Source: Curvibacter gracilis ATCC BAA-807 (GTDB lineage Bacteria; Pseudomonadota; Gammaproteobacteria; Burkholderiales; Burkholderiaceae_C). Taken from it: a stretch of DNA of 64,000 bases. This document shows positions 63,410-64,000 of this stretch, in pieces. The position numbers were made by a program, and so were the translations under genes. Position 1 is the stretch's first letter; each line of letters starts with the position of its first letter. The notes beneath the pieces were generated by a model. It saw nothing but the letters and a program-made list of their open reading frames with translations, searched no databases and was not told the origin of the DNA. The stretch lies in assembly GCF_000518645.1 (NCBI RefSeq), contig NZ_JADZ01000024.1, positions 1-64,000 on the forward strand. The letters are read 5' to 3'.

Positions 63410-64000
63410 TGAGCAGCTCCGAACTCGACCCGAAAATTCTGGCCAAGATCAAAAAGTGCTTGGCCCTGGCCACCTCTGACAACCCCAACGAGGCCGCCAC
63501 CGCCATGCGTCAGGCCCACGCGCTCATGAGCAAGCACGGGTTGACTGCAGAGGCGATCACGCAGGCAGACATTGGCGAGGCCCAGACGGCCAGCCGAACG
63601 ATGGCGCGCAACAAGCCCTCCAAGTGGGAAGCGGCGCTGGCTGGATTGGTCGCAAACGCCTTCGGCTGCAGGATGCTGATCGCGAGCATGGTGCCCAAGG
63701 AGGATGCCGAGCTGCCCAAGCGCAGCCAGGGCGTTTTCAATGTCGGCAAGTACATCTTTGTCGGCCTCAAGAACCAGGTCGAAATCGCCGCGTACACGGC
63801 ACAAGTCCTGACCCGCAAGTGCCAGAAGGCACGGGCCGCTTGGATCAAGGAAAAGTGCTCGGGCCTCCAGAAAAAGCCTGGGGGACGCAAGCAGGCCACC
63901 GCCCTCGGCGATGAGTTCGCCATGGGATGGGTTTGGCAGATCTCTCAGCTGGTTCAGGACTTTGCCCACCAGCCTGAGATCGAGCGTGCGATTGACCGAT
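63410..64000 (+). CDS. DUF2786-domain protein, 3' end beyond the window
   Basis: The frame is open to the window end (197 codons). It begins with the DUF2786 motif KILAKIKKCLALATSDNPNE, AATAMRQAHALMSKHGL (about 9-45), followed by WEAALAGLVANAFGCRML and the conserved FVGLKNQVEIAAYTAQVL segment. DUF2786 proteins are common on plasmids and phages; function is unknown. The start is uncertain (TTG 63410 assumed). The C-terminus is missing only because the window ends. Confidence 0.8.

Overview
The window looks like a large accessory replicon, most likely a plasmid or megaplasmid, of a Burkholderiales bacterium of Comamonadaceae type. The evidence is a GC-rich coding style, chemoreceptors and an Aer-like sensor of beta-proteobacterial type, H-NS-like proteins ending in the Y-R-[DN]-P/W-S/T-G-x-G-x-x-P DNA-binding motif, and a ParA/ParB/Rep/KfrA backbone at 45-51 kb. 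The first base is exactly the terminal inverted repeat of an IS3-family element, as if the assembly broke at an insertion sequence. I see no rRNA, tRNA or CRISPR. Species-level assignment is not possible from sequence reading alone.

Region 1 (1-8.7 kb): an intact IS3 element, wreckage of an ECF sigma factor and of a formylglycine-generating-enzyme-like gene, a Pal-like lipoprotein, a decayed IS5 transposase, and a MacB/DevC-type ABC exporter operon (ATPase, FtsX-like permease, HlyD-like adaptor) with a carboxymuconolactone-decarboxylase-like protein. A divergent ArsR-family regulator has the two cysteines, 66 residues apart, that mark persulfide sensors of the SqrR/BigR type. A perfect 10-bp inverted repeat lies in the divergent promoter.

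Region 2 (8.7-23.5 kb): a CZB-domain chemoreceptor, then a long minus-strand sulfur-detoxification cluster: RND adaptor, RND pump, DUF2892 protein, TolC-like channel, rhodanese, OsmC-like protein, second rhodanese and a sulfide:quinone oxidoreductase. A second divergent ArsR regulator controls its head, followed by a PAS-containing Aer-like receptor. Together these suggest sulfide or persulfide sensing, oxidation to sulfane sulfur, sulfur-carrier chemistry and export.

Region 3 (23.5-45 kb): a mosaic of IS66, IS2-like and other remnants, a beta-propeller/winged-helix chimera, a DUF6880-like protein beheaded by an IS derivative, a GAF/PAS/GGDEF diguanylate cyclase, a Cache chemoreceptor, two tyrosine recombinases, three H-NS paralogues, HU, and a decayed GNAT toxin locus whose antitoxin is intact. 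Long stretches at 39.3-45 kb are AT-rich and gene-poor.

Region 4 (45-52 kb): the replicon core. ParA and ParB are followed by a 1.1-kb array of 16-bp palindromes (GTTTGCA-NN-TGCAAAC) that lies entirely inside a 567-codon open frame. Next comes a convincing roughly 100-nt antisense RNA in the leader of a rep gene, then a broken kfrA and a second ParB-like gene. One further palindrome of the same type sits immediately upstream of HU at 36.6 kb, linking the partition system to a nucleoid-protein gene.

Region 5 (52-64 kb): plasmid cargo and housekeeping genes in tight plus-strand operons: a membrane Mrr-like endonuclease, a DUF1870 regulator, a lipoprotein, a secreted SNase, a ProQ/FinO protein, an LPD1 metallopeptidase-like protein, DUF6283, DUF2786 and several small unknowns. 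A 1403-bp IS5-family element with CTAA target duplication interrupts a gene of unusual base composition. When rejoined, it encodes about 356 residues with a D...QxK signature like PD-(D/E)XK nucleases.
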